Position numbers and translations under genes: made by a program
Origin: Endomychus coccineus
Taxonomy: Eukaryota > Arthropoda > Insecta > Coleoptera > Endomychidae
Direction: 5' to 3'
NCBI GenBank assembly: GCA_958510875.1
Contig: OY294068.1
Span: forward strand, 85,723,043 to 85,787,042
DNA: 64,000 nt
In this document: positions 1 through 10,460 of the stretch, one piece after another
Numbering within the stretch: the stretch's first letter is position 1
Layout: each line of letters begins with the position of its first letter
Notes under the pieces: generated by a model
Seen by the model: only the letters and a program-made list of their open reading frames with translations
Database searches by the model: none
What the model was told of the DNA's origin: nothing

Positions 1-1170
1 CAGGCCCTGCAGCTGACATCAGGGACCTGCACACCCATCACATTGCGGCGATAGACCACGGTGTTAATTACGCCATCTTGGCAAGATGCGGTAAATCCCT
101 CAGTCTCGGATGTAAGCCCGGCTGACCTTAGTTAGCCGAAGGTCAGCCTAGTTGACAAGCCGAGCGTTTCGATGTTTCGATAGAAAACACCGTTTATCGA
201 CTTGTCAACATGCCGCATGAGCGTAAGATCTTGCTCCGCGGCATTTATCTGGGCTTTCAGGCGAGAAGGTAGGAGCTCGAGGTTGCCCTCTAGTCGGCCT
301 TCTCGACTGATCTGAAATTCGAGACCAAGTTCTTCCGCAGCTTTTTGTGCTGCCTTAACGATGAATGCCCCGCCCCCACTCCGGCCAATTCATGACTTTT
401 AACAAGGCACAGGAGGGGGTCCGAGCTCCTAAGAACTTTACAAGCTATACTCAGAACCACACTTCGATGCAGATCCTCCAGACTGAGGAGTCCCCTACCT
501 CCTCGATGACGTGGGAGATAAATGCGGGAAACGGACGATCTAGGATGCAAACTGTGGTGGATATGCATCATTTTCCGGGTGTCTTCATCGAGTCTATGCA
601 GCTCATCGACCGTCCATTTCACCACTCCAAATGAGTGGAGCAGGACTGGAACGGCAAGCATATTTGTTGCAGACACCTTGTTCCCACTCGAAAGTTCGGA
701 AGACCAAATCTTTCGAACAAGGTTTCTGTATTTGCCGCGGAGAGCCACCTTTACCTGGGAAGCGTCATAATTAGGACGCTGTTCAATTCCCAGGTATCGA
801 TAGGTCTCTCCAGCATCGAGGTGTTTAAAGATGCTTCCGTCGGCAAGCTGCATATTCTCGTACACTTCCGGAGATCTCCCTCTCCTCAAATGAAACACTG
901 CGCATTTGTCCAATCCCAACTCCATGCCCACGGCTCGTGTATATTCATGAACCACATTGAGAGATTGATGGAGGTTCTCCTCCCCAGAGGCATACAGTTC
1001 CAAATCATCCACTTAAAATGAATGGGTGATCTGATGCCTCCGGTCGTTCGGTTGTCCAGAGTAATATCCACGAGTCCGTCTCAAAGCAATGGAGAGCGGC
1101 AGCAGTGAGATATTGAACAAGAGGGGACTCAAGGAGTCTCCTTGGAAAACTCCCCTCTTGAATGTTACCA
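1..1170 (-). pseudogene. R4/Dong-like LINE fragment, copy A (RT to zinc knuckle)
   Basis: Minus-strand internal fragment of a non-LTR retrotransposon, cut by the window start. It encodes the second half of the reverse transcriptase and the region after it. The polymerase motif C survives as VDDLELYA, but the codon before it is TAA where the other copies have Tyr or His, so the frame is broken in the active site. Farther on, a 5-bp insertion around position 372 (shared with the copy at 15203-16779) shifts frame after the block ELAGVGA. The right edge at 1170 is where similarity to the longer element at 60595-63420 stops. The same edge occurs at 16779, so the fragment was already in place before the large duplication. 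Non-functional. Confidence 0.88.
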
Positions 1171-1248
1171 TGTATTTCGTTTTCTACATTGGGAGCTAGT
1201 GTTTGAAACTATGTGTCTTGTAATAAAGCAGAATTAATTTTTACTTAC

Positions 1249-1289
1249 CGAACACGTGAGAGAGATTATCAATATAGGGAAGATAACCT
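1249..1289 (-). other. Short exon-like segment with conserved splice signals
   Basis: On the minus strand a pyrimidine-rich stretch ending in CACAG precedes a 41-nt segment that ends in CG followed by GTAAGT. The signals recur in B (about 16858-16898) and in D, where the donor is GTGAGT. Copy B's segment lies upstream, in the minus-strand sense, of the copy A mucin exon, so it could be an upstream exon of that gene. It contains no ATG. This rests on splice consensus only. Confidence 0.2.
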
Positions 1290-1793
1290 CTGTGTAGGAA
1301 ACCATTATGAAAACACTATTCGTATTATATTAGACAGACAGAGGAAAATAGTATTGTTGTTTCAAATGTTGTGTGTATATTTATACAAATACTCTGAGAG
1401 CTGTTTCTTATCTTGGATTGTTTGTCTCTCCAAATCACACGAGAGAACGATATCATCAGCAATTCCATGTTCGTTATCAGTATCACACAGGCTTTGTTGA
1501 GGGGAGAAGATGAATCACGACGAATTATGGGGTTTTTTCGGCTTGATAGAAATTTAAATTGGAATGAAACAAGTACAATTTTACTAATTGAACGTATTTC
1601 TGGTTTCAGTTAATAGAATATATTTTGCCATTTATTGTTGATATTTTATTTGGGTTTTGGACCATCGCCAGTGACTCTATAACTTACCCTGAAGGTTCAA
1701 TTTTCGATCGCTCTTCCAAGAATTTGTCACGTGAATTCAGTTTAGTGTGAATAGTATAGTTTATTACGTGATAATAAACTATAAATTTTTACA

Positions 1794-1870
1794 CTTACCG
1801 TATTACAGAATAATTAAGACTTGCGTAATATTGGAATCTCAGATATTATAAGTTTCAAGAATCTTATATA
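1794..1870 (-). promoter_or_regulatory. Possible core promoter and first-exon donor
   Basis: A minus-strand TATATAAG box lies at 1863-1870 and a strong GTAAGT donor follows about 65 nt downstream (1794-1799). The box is conserved at 17472-17479 (B) and 51147-51154 (D); the donor is intact in A and B and degraded in D. Spacing fits a promoter with a short non-coding first exon for a minus-strand gene such as the mucin exon of the neighbouring unit. It could equally be chance in AT-rich DNA. Confidence 0.22.
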
Positions 1871-2939
1871 GTGGATGAATCACAGGACATGTATGCACAA
1901 TATATCATGAACTGTCGTCTGAGATCATTTATGTGAAACAATTGAAAAAATTTTAATACCTAACAAATTCCGGCTAGGTTAATATCATTCAAAATTGTGA
2001 AAATTCTCCATTTGAATAAAAACGTTTCTGGTTGAGAAACAGTTGAAATGTACACTCAGAAAAATTAACGCGGCACCACAATATTTGTTTTTATTTCACA
2101 TTGGTATATGTTCCATAGAAATTGAACACAAACTATTAGGAATGAAGTATTTTGGACTACCAGTTGGCCAATTCATAACTTATATTCCTGAAAACTGTGT
2201 ATCACAATGAGCATTAACTGTACTTTCGTTGTATGAACATCAGGCTGTTGCATTTGGAGACGTGTCGAGGTAAAGCGTTCCCAAGCGCGCGGATCTTTAT
2301 CAACCAATCTTCAATTATTTGTCCGTGGCCTGCTCGTCTCAGTTTCGATGTATCTTTGGAACACCGTAAATATTGTTTTATAGTTGATTTTGTATCGTGT
2401 TCCGAGCTTACGGTTTTTGAAACCTTTAGCGGACGAAATCACTATTTGAGCACGTTTATCACGAATCAAAATTCTACCTCACGTTCTGTTGTGTGAAAAA
2501 TTTCGAAATTCAACAATTTATTTGTGAAAAAAATTGAATAGTTAGAAAATGTATGCTTTCAACTGTAACAGGTCGTCAAAGCTACTCATGATACAAAGAA
2601 TTCAACATGTGAGCCAGAAAACGAGAAGTGAAGAAGAAAAACCGAGGTAACATCATTTTATCACATATGGGCAGTGAATTGTGAAATGTTGATTCCTTGT
2701 TGTTATACGCCAGTGCGTATTCTTGTACGATGCCTCTTTTATCTTGATATGATGTTTTGTTGTCGTCGTGTGTCATAGGAGTTAACCATTCAATGAATAG
2801 TATTGCGGACCTGGATATTTTGTTTCATGTCACATAGATATTGGAATATGTGACAAGATAGGAGTGCTGACATATCTAGTTCCATGATTCCTTCATATCA
2901 GCTTCTCTAAAGTCATTTAGTGCTAGTTTAGTGTCAACT
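1871..2939. other. No recognised gene (unit A)
   Basis: AT-rich DNA conserved in B and D. An open stretch at 2233-2496 is on the plus strand in A; in B a minus-strand frame of 77 codons (17833-18066) is open over the same place. I do not recognise either product, and neither is kept open in D. Confidence 0.5.
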
Positions 2940-3270
2940 CATTCGGGATCATTCTAAAGATATCTATTTCTCAATGTAAATGATGTTAGACTTCTAGTTT
3001 TGTTTTTATTGAGATACAATTTACTTGTCAGAAGCCAACCTGAACTGAATTTCCGTCTCTCTAACCTTTCAAGCTCCCATACTATGGCATTCGGATTGAG
3101 TGAATAAATCGTCCGCAAAAATGACAAATTTGACTTATTTGCTGTAGTTGGTCATTGATATAAATAAGCTATACTATAGGACACGGAATTGAGCCGTTAG
3201 GAACTTCTGCCTGAATAATGTTGGTCTTGACATCCATTCCATTTATTGAAACGATTCGATTTGTCCTATG
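2940..3270 (-). pseudogene. Decayed LINE reverse-transcriptase core, unit A
   Basis: The minus-strand reading gives a degraded polymerase palm: a segment RIVSING, then EVPNGSI in the place of the usual VPQGSIL block, an in-frame stop, LIYINDQL, and then, after a frameshift, residues matching a FADD-type active site and the following KTRSLTSFTL-like block. This order is that of jockey/CR1-type LINE reverse transcriptases. Stops and frameshifts make it dead. The same relic lies at 18560-18880 and 52100-52430, with a partial second copy near 54350-54470. Confidence 0.75.
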
Positions 3271-3305
3271 ATTGTATTAGTTCGTAACCGTTATTCTAGC
3301 CCTTT

Positions 3306-3360
3306 GAGGTAGCTGTTGAAAATCCATGTGGACTCCCAGGTGTGGTGCCTGTTGAGTTCC
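3306..3360 (-). repeat. Stray fragment of mucin-type repeat, unit A
   Basis: About 55 nt that read on the minus strand as a Ser/Thr/Gly/Pro string ending STAT. The matching nucleotide pattern on the plus strand (GTAGCTGTTGAAAATCC) is the same repeat that builds the mucin exon 10 kb away. The piece is isolated, and is also present in B (18928-18982) and D (54472-54524). Confidence 0.7.
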
Positions 3361-3462
3361 AGTTCTGTACTCAATTTTGACTCTATTGGTCCGTATTCTG
3401 GAAAACGTAGAACGTTTCGTCTGGAACACGCACAGAGTTACCCTCCAAATAGTTAGACGTAG

Positions 3463-4118
3463 ATGGCTCACAAATTCTCCCTCACAGAAAATAATCCAAA
3501 TGCTTCAACTCACAATATCTCGACGAGCGTAAAATTGACATGTCCTGTTCGTGAAATACTTCGATCCCCGAAGATTCCCTTCAATAAGTTTATTTTTCTA
3601 CAAGCAATATGGCATGTCCTATCTGAATCACTCCTCCTTCTCATTTATGTCACCTGAATGTGATGAGAAATAGTCTCTCATTACGCTGTACACGAAAGTG
3701 CAGCATTCGTCATTGACAGGGACACATTTTCTAGGAGTAGCTTCAGCGCTGAGCAAATTTTGAAATTTTCGATAGAACAAGGGGTCAACTTGCATTTGAT
3801 TTCCAGTCCAATCGCGGAGAATATGACGCAAGTGATGGTCAGTTGGCTTCAATTCTTGAAAAACTGTCTAACTGATATATCCAGATAAGAGTATCCACTA
3901 AATGTATGCACATACGTCCACTTGGACAAACGCTAATGAATCCAGGTGTATCGATCCTCTTCGATACTTTACTCAACAGCGATGATCTCTGTCTATACCA
4001 ACTAGCGTGTCTGATGTTCAGAACGATACTGCTGTATGATAAAAATGCATTGCTGGGAAAGAATTATTTTATTTTATGTTTTTCAGACATCGTAAAGAAT
4101 GCTGTAGTACAAGTTTAA
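3463..4118. other. Conserved but unrecognised segment, unit A
   Basis: Between the LINE relic and the AT-rich region, minus-strand frames of 60-90 codons are similar in A (3628-3852), B (19250-19531) and D (54832-55246). They contain blocks such as KPTDHHLRHI and DPLFYRKF. The frames are interrupted by stops and by an indel between A and B. This may be a remnant of a coding exon or of an element's other ORF; I do not recognise it. Confidence 0.3.
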
Positions 4119-7100
4119 GTGATTAATAAAATTTTTACTTCAGTTATTATCTACACCTCTGAAAATGTATTCTTATTCTAGGGTGCTTAATTTGAAACAT
4201 CCTTTGTGATTATGAAAAATTTCAACTTTACATAAATTTGGAAAAGGATGCATTTTTTCTAAAATATGATCGGAGAAAGATGAGTCCTAAACATCGAAAA
4301 TGGTCCTTATATTCAGTTTTTATATTCTGACTCCATCTACCAAAGTAAAAATTATCACACTCTGAGCGAATCGATTCATAATAATGATTTTAATAAACCT
4401 GAGATGTGTAAATTGATCTGATCAGCATGTCATAAGTTTTCCATCTATCACATTATCCTATTTTAATTATTCAATCCCTGCAACGTATTTTTCCAGATTC
4501 AAACAGAAGCCTCATTCGTTGCTTGCATCTTATATTGACACTGAGTAACCTCAGATCTTTCAAGTCTATTCATACATTAGTATAGTTTGAAGATGACAAT
4601 CTTGTTTCCAAAACTATAGTCACATCAGTTATTCCATAATATAGGTGATAAAAATGGTAATTCAAAATATCTGAATAGAATAACCTTTATGTTCAAATCA
4701 GATTATCCTGAAGTTTCAAAAATATGGGAATCACATTTTGACACAAATAATTGGGATACTTTCCAATATCAAACGTTCATCATTATTCTTTTCAGTATTA
4801 AAAATTTCTGTACGTTACGTTTCCGTATTTAACAAATTCAATAATTATCTTTCAGATATTTATTTCAGTATTTTATCTGATAACAAAACATACGTTGAAT
4901 CATTTCCTGTCGTTAATTTCATTCTCAGATACTTTTATATTACAAATAATAAATAATACTGTCACGTCAGCATAAGCCTTATTAATTCTGCCGGACAAGT
5001 TCATTCAGTGTGTGAATCCGAAAAAAGATTTCATCAACAAAATCCATATAAGGGACCGACAGAAAAAACGTGTTATTCGAAGTTTCTGTATGCATCGACG
5101 AATGAACTAATTTAAAAAAATAAATATCGTCATGTCTCTTATAATGTAATATTGAAATTATTTATGATTGTGTTGTACTCAATCCAAATCGAACTAATTT
5201 CCGGATTATAATCAAAGAAAAATGTAATACGGAATGAAGATAGTATTTCCCAAGACATTGAAGAATTTGGAATCAATAAACCTTCCGCTAATTGAGTCCC
5301 GTGAAAGATACGAGAAAGAGTATCAGCGTTTTGAAAAATGACTGGAGGGAAATCTAAGCTCAATAACTGGTTATGAATTTTACCACCGTAGGGAGAGAAA
5401 GGGCTGTCTTCTGTCCTAATTCTGGTGCCGTAAACGTCATTTTCTAAGAAGACAGTGTGAAAATAATTTTAATATAATAGAAAATTTGTGCTGACGTTCC
5501 TTAACGACGTAACATTTGTGTTGGACATTCAATGCCGTGTATTTATTTCTAGGGACTGGACATCGAGGTGGTATTTCACATCCACTTGTTTATTGAATTA
5601 ATGTTAAACATATTAATTAGCGGGGCTCACTGAAATAATATGATTGACTGATTAAAACTAAATTAACATGTTAACGATCCATCATGTATTCTAATTTGTT
5701 CGACTGTTTAAAAATACGTTCACCTCTCCATCAATTCATGATTCAGAAGAACCAACTTCACAGAATAATCTTATTGACTACCTTAAATGACGTTATCTTT
5801 GACGTTCGTTTTTATTCATATCTTTCAGGTGAGGGTCATGTAAAATAAATGTGAAAATAAATTAGAAACTATTCACTACTTGAATGGGATGATAAAATAC
5901 AGATTAACTACATGTTTCATACTATATTTCACCAAGTTACACAATATAGTTGCCTAAATTCAAATATCGTGCCTTAATTCCTATTCATTCTGTATATTAT
6001 TTCAGGATATATCTCAAAGTTGGAACTGAACTTCTTGTAAGCTACTCAATATAGTAACAGTGACGACAATTTTGGATAAATATTATAAATTCCAACAATA
6101 TCTGTTCACAGATTTATCTACTATTGCAACCAAGGTGCTGGAAACAATTATAAAATAAAGACAAATTTGTTTATTGAAATTTTACAAGTATGTAGCCATT
6201 ATAGAAAATTTTATCATAATATACAATGACATCTTATGGGAAAAACTTTTGAAAATATTTCATTTTGAAACTCGACTTGGGAGTCATCAAAAAAGATGAA
6301 GAAAGGCCTACTCTGACGTAATCGCATGACTTCAATTTCGTGTTTAATGAGATATTCTTTGAAGAAAATGGCTTGACCAAGCTCATTTGTCTGAATTTCG
6401 CAAAATTTTAAGAGGACAAATCTTTTCCTTCACGATTTCACACATGCGCATTCCAATATCTGATGATTACTTCCGATGTTCAATTTTCAATCAATCTGCT
6501 TGCAATTCTTAATTCCAGAGATCATTAACTATCACTATAACGTATCTGTATCATTAAAATTATAAAGAACAAATAGTTGAGAAATATTGAAATTGGTTGT
6601 TTATGTGAATCTTATTATATAGTTCCACTCGATATTTCCGTTGTTGGAGTCTCACGTAAAAATTATATTATCATCCTAATTCAGAACTTGGAAATACCAT
6701 AATACAAATAAACACTTCCTGATATTATCAAATCATGAGGCGATATGTTATCTTATTCTGTAATAGTATACAATATAGTAAAACTCATCCACATTTACGT
6801 AAGTGACCTTTTTTATATTTGTTGAAATTCAATTTTAAATGGTTATTAGAATTAGCATACATGCCACTCAAAGCTCTGTCACAATGTAGGAAACGACAGC
6901 CATTGTTGACTTCAATTAATTCGCAAACTGAAAGTTTCTAGTTTAAGATGAATATTTGAATATTCCGAATGTAATCCGACTCCAACCTTATGGCCCTAAT
7001 TTCGGTACAATCAATTAATAAGAATCAAGAAACTTAACATATTCGCATAATCTCCCATAAATAGTATAGGAATAAAAAGGAATAACTGATAGTAGACTTC

Positions 7101-7165
7101 TCCAGGTACCTAATCTAGAAATTGCTCGGCTTCCGGAGGTATTCTGCGTCACATGCACGACTTGA
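4119..7165. other. No recognised gene (unit A)
   Basis: About 3 kb of AT-rich DNA, collinear with about 19725-22790 in B and 55270-58300 in D. Only short open frames without recognisable domains are present. B carries a small local duplication near 19866-19990 relative to A. Confidence 0.55.
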
Positions 7166-7272
7166 TATCGACGTTTCACCAATCATCACATTCGGCATCT
7201 TCAGAGCAGGCTTGGGACTTGAACTGAAACTAAGTTTATAAGTATATATCAAAACGAGATAGATTGAGAATA

Positions 7273-7640
7273 CTATTCCTTGTGAACATCAATTAATATT
7301 GAACATTTATCATTATTCTTTACAATGTTCAAAATTTTCGTATTGGCATAGTGAAATGAAGTATTAGTCTTTCTTTGTACGTTTATTAAGAGCAGAGGAT
7401 AAATTCTCTGTCTGCTTTTGTGCGTACAATCTATTATCGATGTATTGGGAAGATTGACCGATCTATAAGTTTGACAGTAATTATCAGATCCTTTTCGGAA
7501 ATACCCCAGCCCCAAACTTTTATCACCGAAAAATTCTTGAAGCGATTGTGAATCCTAGTATTCGAATACTCTTAGCCGTGACTCAGGATATTACTTCCTC
7601 AACATTTGGAAACCCATCCACTTCCCTTTCCCAATTTCCT
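7273..7640. pseudogene. Penelope-like element 3' relics, unit A
   Basis: Two decayed C-terminal PLE pieces face each other. On the minus strand (7273-7515) a frame contains NTKILNIV and a degraded GIY-YIG region, matching the layout of the better-preserved PLE at 31204-33622, which has NTKILNIE at the same place. On the plus strand (about 7545-7640) stop-containing frames give EAIVNP and then a block ending in a KP-type tail, like the end of the PLE relic at 40430-41400. Both are non-functional. Confidence 0.68.
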
Positions 7641-7916
7641 CGATAACAGTCCAAAAAATACGATCAGAACTGGTTAAGACTGTTATCTATTAGGAAGATC
7701 TAATTCATTTGATTGAAGATCACCATGAAGGCAAATCAAACGTTAGAATATCGCAATATTTGCCAAAGAGCAAGATATGCCAGAAATAAACTTTATACAC
7801 CGTTAATGTTAACCGAAACAAACAAATTTGAGAAAAATTTCGTTCAAAGTTAATAACTTCAAAATGAATATATCCCAACGAAGAGGATGATTTGATGAAC
7901 TATGAAATTATTGCTT
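7641..7916 (+). pseudogene. Ty3/gypsy integrase relic, 5' part, unit A
   Basis: Decayed plus-strand segment of an LTR-retrotransposon pol region. The HHEGK and CQRARYARN-type residues belong to the H2C2 zinc-binding domain of an integrase, best seen in copy D at 59225-59660. In A much of the domain is deleted. The relic is split at 7916 by the insertion 7917-10140 and continues at 10141. Confidence 0.65.
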
Positions 7917-10140
7917 CGTAATAATCCGACGGATTATTACTTTTTGGCGGCCTTTAAATAATTTGATTCAATTCAAATTGAAAGTTTCATGATTATTATA
8001 TTATGCATAAAAATTCTCGGGAAATAGGTCACATTAATACTCTGTTTTGAAAAATTTCGCTATGAATTCTTCTCTGCAGGGGATTCTTGATAATTTTTAC
8101 TATAGCATTGAGGTTTACAATTTCGTTTAATCGTGTTCCTTTCGTTTCGGCGACGTGGGCATTTTAATTGAAAATGGTGCGATTTGGACGCTTTGTGTAA
8201 TTAGTTTTAAGTAATCAAGTTTTAGGCATAATAAGTCTTCTGATGATGGTTGTGAGACTGAAACGTACGTTAAGACAAACATTTTTAAAACAGAGTGTCA
8301 ATGTGACCTATTTCCCGAGAATTTTTATTTATAATTCATACTGGGTCAAGAATTATTATATCTAGAAATGAACATACGATATGTTAGATATGTCTAGAGA
8401 CGTGTGTAAGCTGAACCCTCTTTCCTGTGGCATTGACCAACCAGCCATGAACCATGCTTCACAAACGTAAGCATGACACGAGGTCAATGATACTTTTTTC
8501 CCTGAGTCAGGAAAAGTCCACGCGGAGTTGAGCAGAGCGATTATTTCCCCTAGTTAGATTCCTATTGGCTGTTGTTATAACTTGTGGGCGTGCTTTGCTC
8601 CCGGTATTCTAAATTGAACATATTTTCTAAACTTTGCGCGTGGGGTGGCCTCCGCTTCAATGATCTCATAAAAACTGATTACTTTGAGAAAAAAGACGGT
8701 TATTCACTCAAGAGTTCTTCACCACCTATTTGTTCGGTAATTATAGACTGCTTTATGTCTACAGGGATTCTCCATTGTTGCATTAAGTCAAGTCATGTAT
8801 CAATAAAATCAATTAATATCATGTTGTCAAGATTTAAACAAATTAAATTCAAGAAAATTATAGAGATTAAATCAATTTATCAAATTGTGTGCATTGCAAT
8901 AAGGGGTATCTTCCGCGTATTTCGCGTCTCACGTAAAGTGTTTTTCCTCTTATTCAGATTCATTTTGTGACAATTCCATAGAATACACAATCTAATCCGA
9001 CGTGGAAATCATGTTTTTAAATCTTTTGTGCCTTATTACTACAAGGGGTTTGAAAAGGAATTGTGATATTAGACCAACAGGGTAAGTGCATTTTGATTGC
9101 CAAAGAACAACTGTTATATTGACTCCAACCTTTGAATCGACGATATAATATAATGTGGTCATTTAACCTCCAGACCATGCTCCGTCCGCCAATGTTTATT
9201 TTGTTAATATATGGTTTTTTTTAGCCATTCAGGCTAGTTTGAGTGTTCTATACAAATTCCGCTTATCGGAGATCACTTAGGTGATATGATCGAGTATTAG
9301 GTCGTAAGGCTTACCCCAGGTTACCAGAAAGAGAGGAATCCTTCAATTTGAAATATTATCTATCAATTATCGGCGTGATCGAGCGCGAAACCGATCATTG
9401 TTCGAAGTTGTGCTAATTAGTCATTCATTTATTTCAATTCTTTAAAGAGAACATGAACAGGAACTCGCTCGCTGGCGAAAGAGGTAGAACTAACGACATT
9501 GATAACAGTCTCCCAGGTTCCCACTTATAGTCAACCTGAACTTGACGTTTTTTAAATTCATTTTATCCCCCTTTTCTAAATTTTAGATCAATTTTATATT
9601 CGTTTCCTGTGTTCTAATGTATCAAATTTTGTTAACTTTATTCAATACATATATATATATTTATTATTTAACTTCTATTCAATATATACATTTATTATTC
9701 AATTTGATTTACAAGAATAACTGGTAATTCCTAATCACCTCTCAGCGAATACGAACTTCAGAATTAACGCTTGAATAGATATGAAGATATAAGTAATTGT
9801 ACGAGGCGATCACTTAAAAGAGATCAAGGCATCGTTACAGAAAACAGCTTCTAGGTGGGCTGAAATATACACCCAGTGGTGGCAGCTTCAAAGAACCTCA
9901 AGGGTACACGGATCAACTAAGATCTCTGATACCCGAACAGGTTCCAACAAACAATTCTCACAAAACACGTCGATGAGGTATTAACGCTACCTGGAATAAT
10001 ACACAGCCGACTGTTACAAGTACAAGTATTACTAACAGTGAGATAGGCTTTCAAACCTGTTCACTTATCTGGAATTATTAAATCTGGAGTAATTTCAGTT
10101 CAGATTTATCATAAAATACAACGCTAGGCTCACCGTTACA
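7917..10140. mobile_element. 2.2-kb insertion of unknown class with GCTT direct repeat
   Basis: Copy D reads without interruption through this point (59704-59712), so A and B carry an insertion there. The tetramer GCTT flanks it at 7913-7916 and 10141-10144. The left end opens with a 23-nt perfect palindrome (7918-7940). Inside are a fold-back of about 320 bp (8011-8332), a short open frame at 8584-8970 with no recognised domain, and a TA run at 9648-9660. No transposase or reverse transcriptase was recognised, so it is probably non-autonomous or a truncated LTR-type element. The right end finishes in CA, but the left end does not start with TG. Confidence 0.7.
8011..8332 (+). repeat. Fold-back with hammerhead-like core, unit A
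   Basis: Inverted arms of about 45 bp lie at 8011-8058 and 8284-8332; the arms contain GGGAAATAGGTCACATT and its complement. Between them, 8235-8276 reads GTCTT, CTGATGA, one extra T, GGTT-GTGA-GACT, GAAA, CGTACG, TT, AAGAC. This order matches hammerhead stem I, core, stem II, GAAA core, stem III, cleavage triplet and stem I. The extra base before stem II and the 2-bp stem III are departures. In copy B stem II is perfect (GGTC/GACC). Confidence 0.5.
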
Positions 10141-10460
10141 GCTTACAATAGCTTAATACACCCACTAATGAAATCCTAATGAAACATTTACTCCCACTCA
10201 ATTTCATACAGAATATGCTGAAAATCAAAGAGGTAAATAACAAACATGTTTTCAAAGAAATAAAGAGAAAATTAGAACTATAAAAAGATAAAATGGTTAA
10301 TAGACATTGATGACGATAGCAAACAATTACACGTTGCCAAGTAGTATTCAAACAAAATCGTAAGTGTAGAAGCGAGAATTAGAAAATTCATAACTCCTCT
10401 CGAAATAACCAAAGTGCTAGATAGAAACCGAGTAGAAATTAATAACAACGAGATGAGAAT
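10141..10460 (+). pseudogene. Ty3/gypsy integrase C-terminal relic, unit A
   Basis: Continuation of the pol relic after the insertion. Translated fragments such as KVLDRNRVEI correspond to the integrase C-terminal part seen in copy D, where the frame also includes a GHTST-like block. Frameshifts and stops are present. The catalytic core between the zinc-binding and C-terminal parts is missing in all copies. Confidence 0.55.

Noticed and set aside
8584..8970. A 128-codon plus-strand gene
   Set aside because: No recognised domain, inside a mobile insertion, and the frame is broken in copy B (24777-24986).
7917..10140. LTR retrotransposon solo LTR
   Set aside because: The right end reads CA, but the left end starts CGTA rather than TG, and no matching LTR pair was seen.
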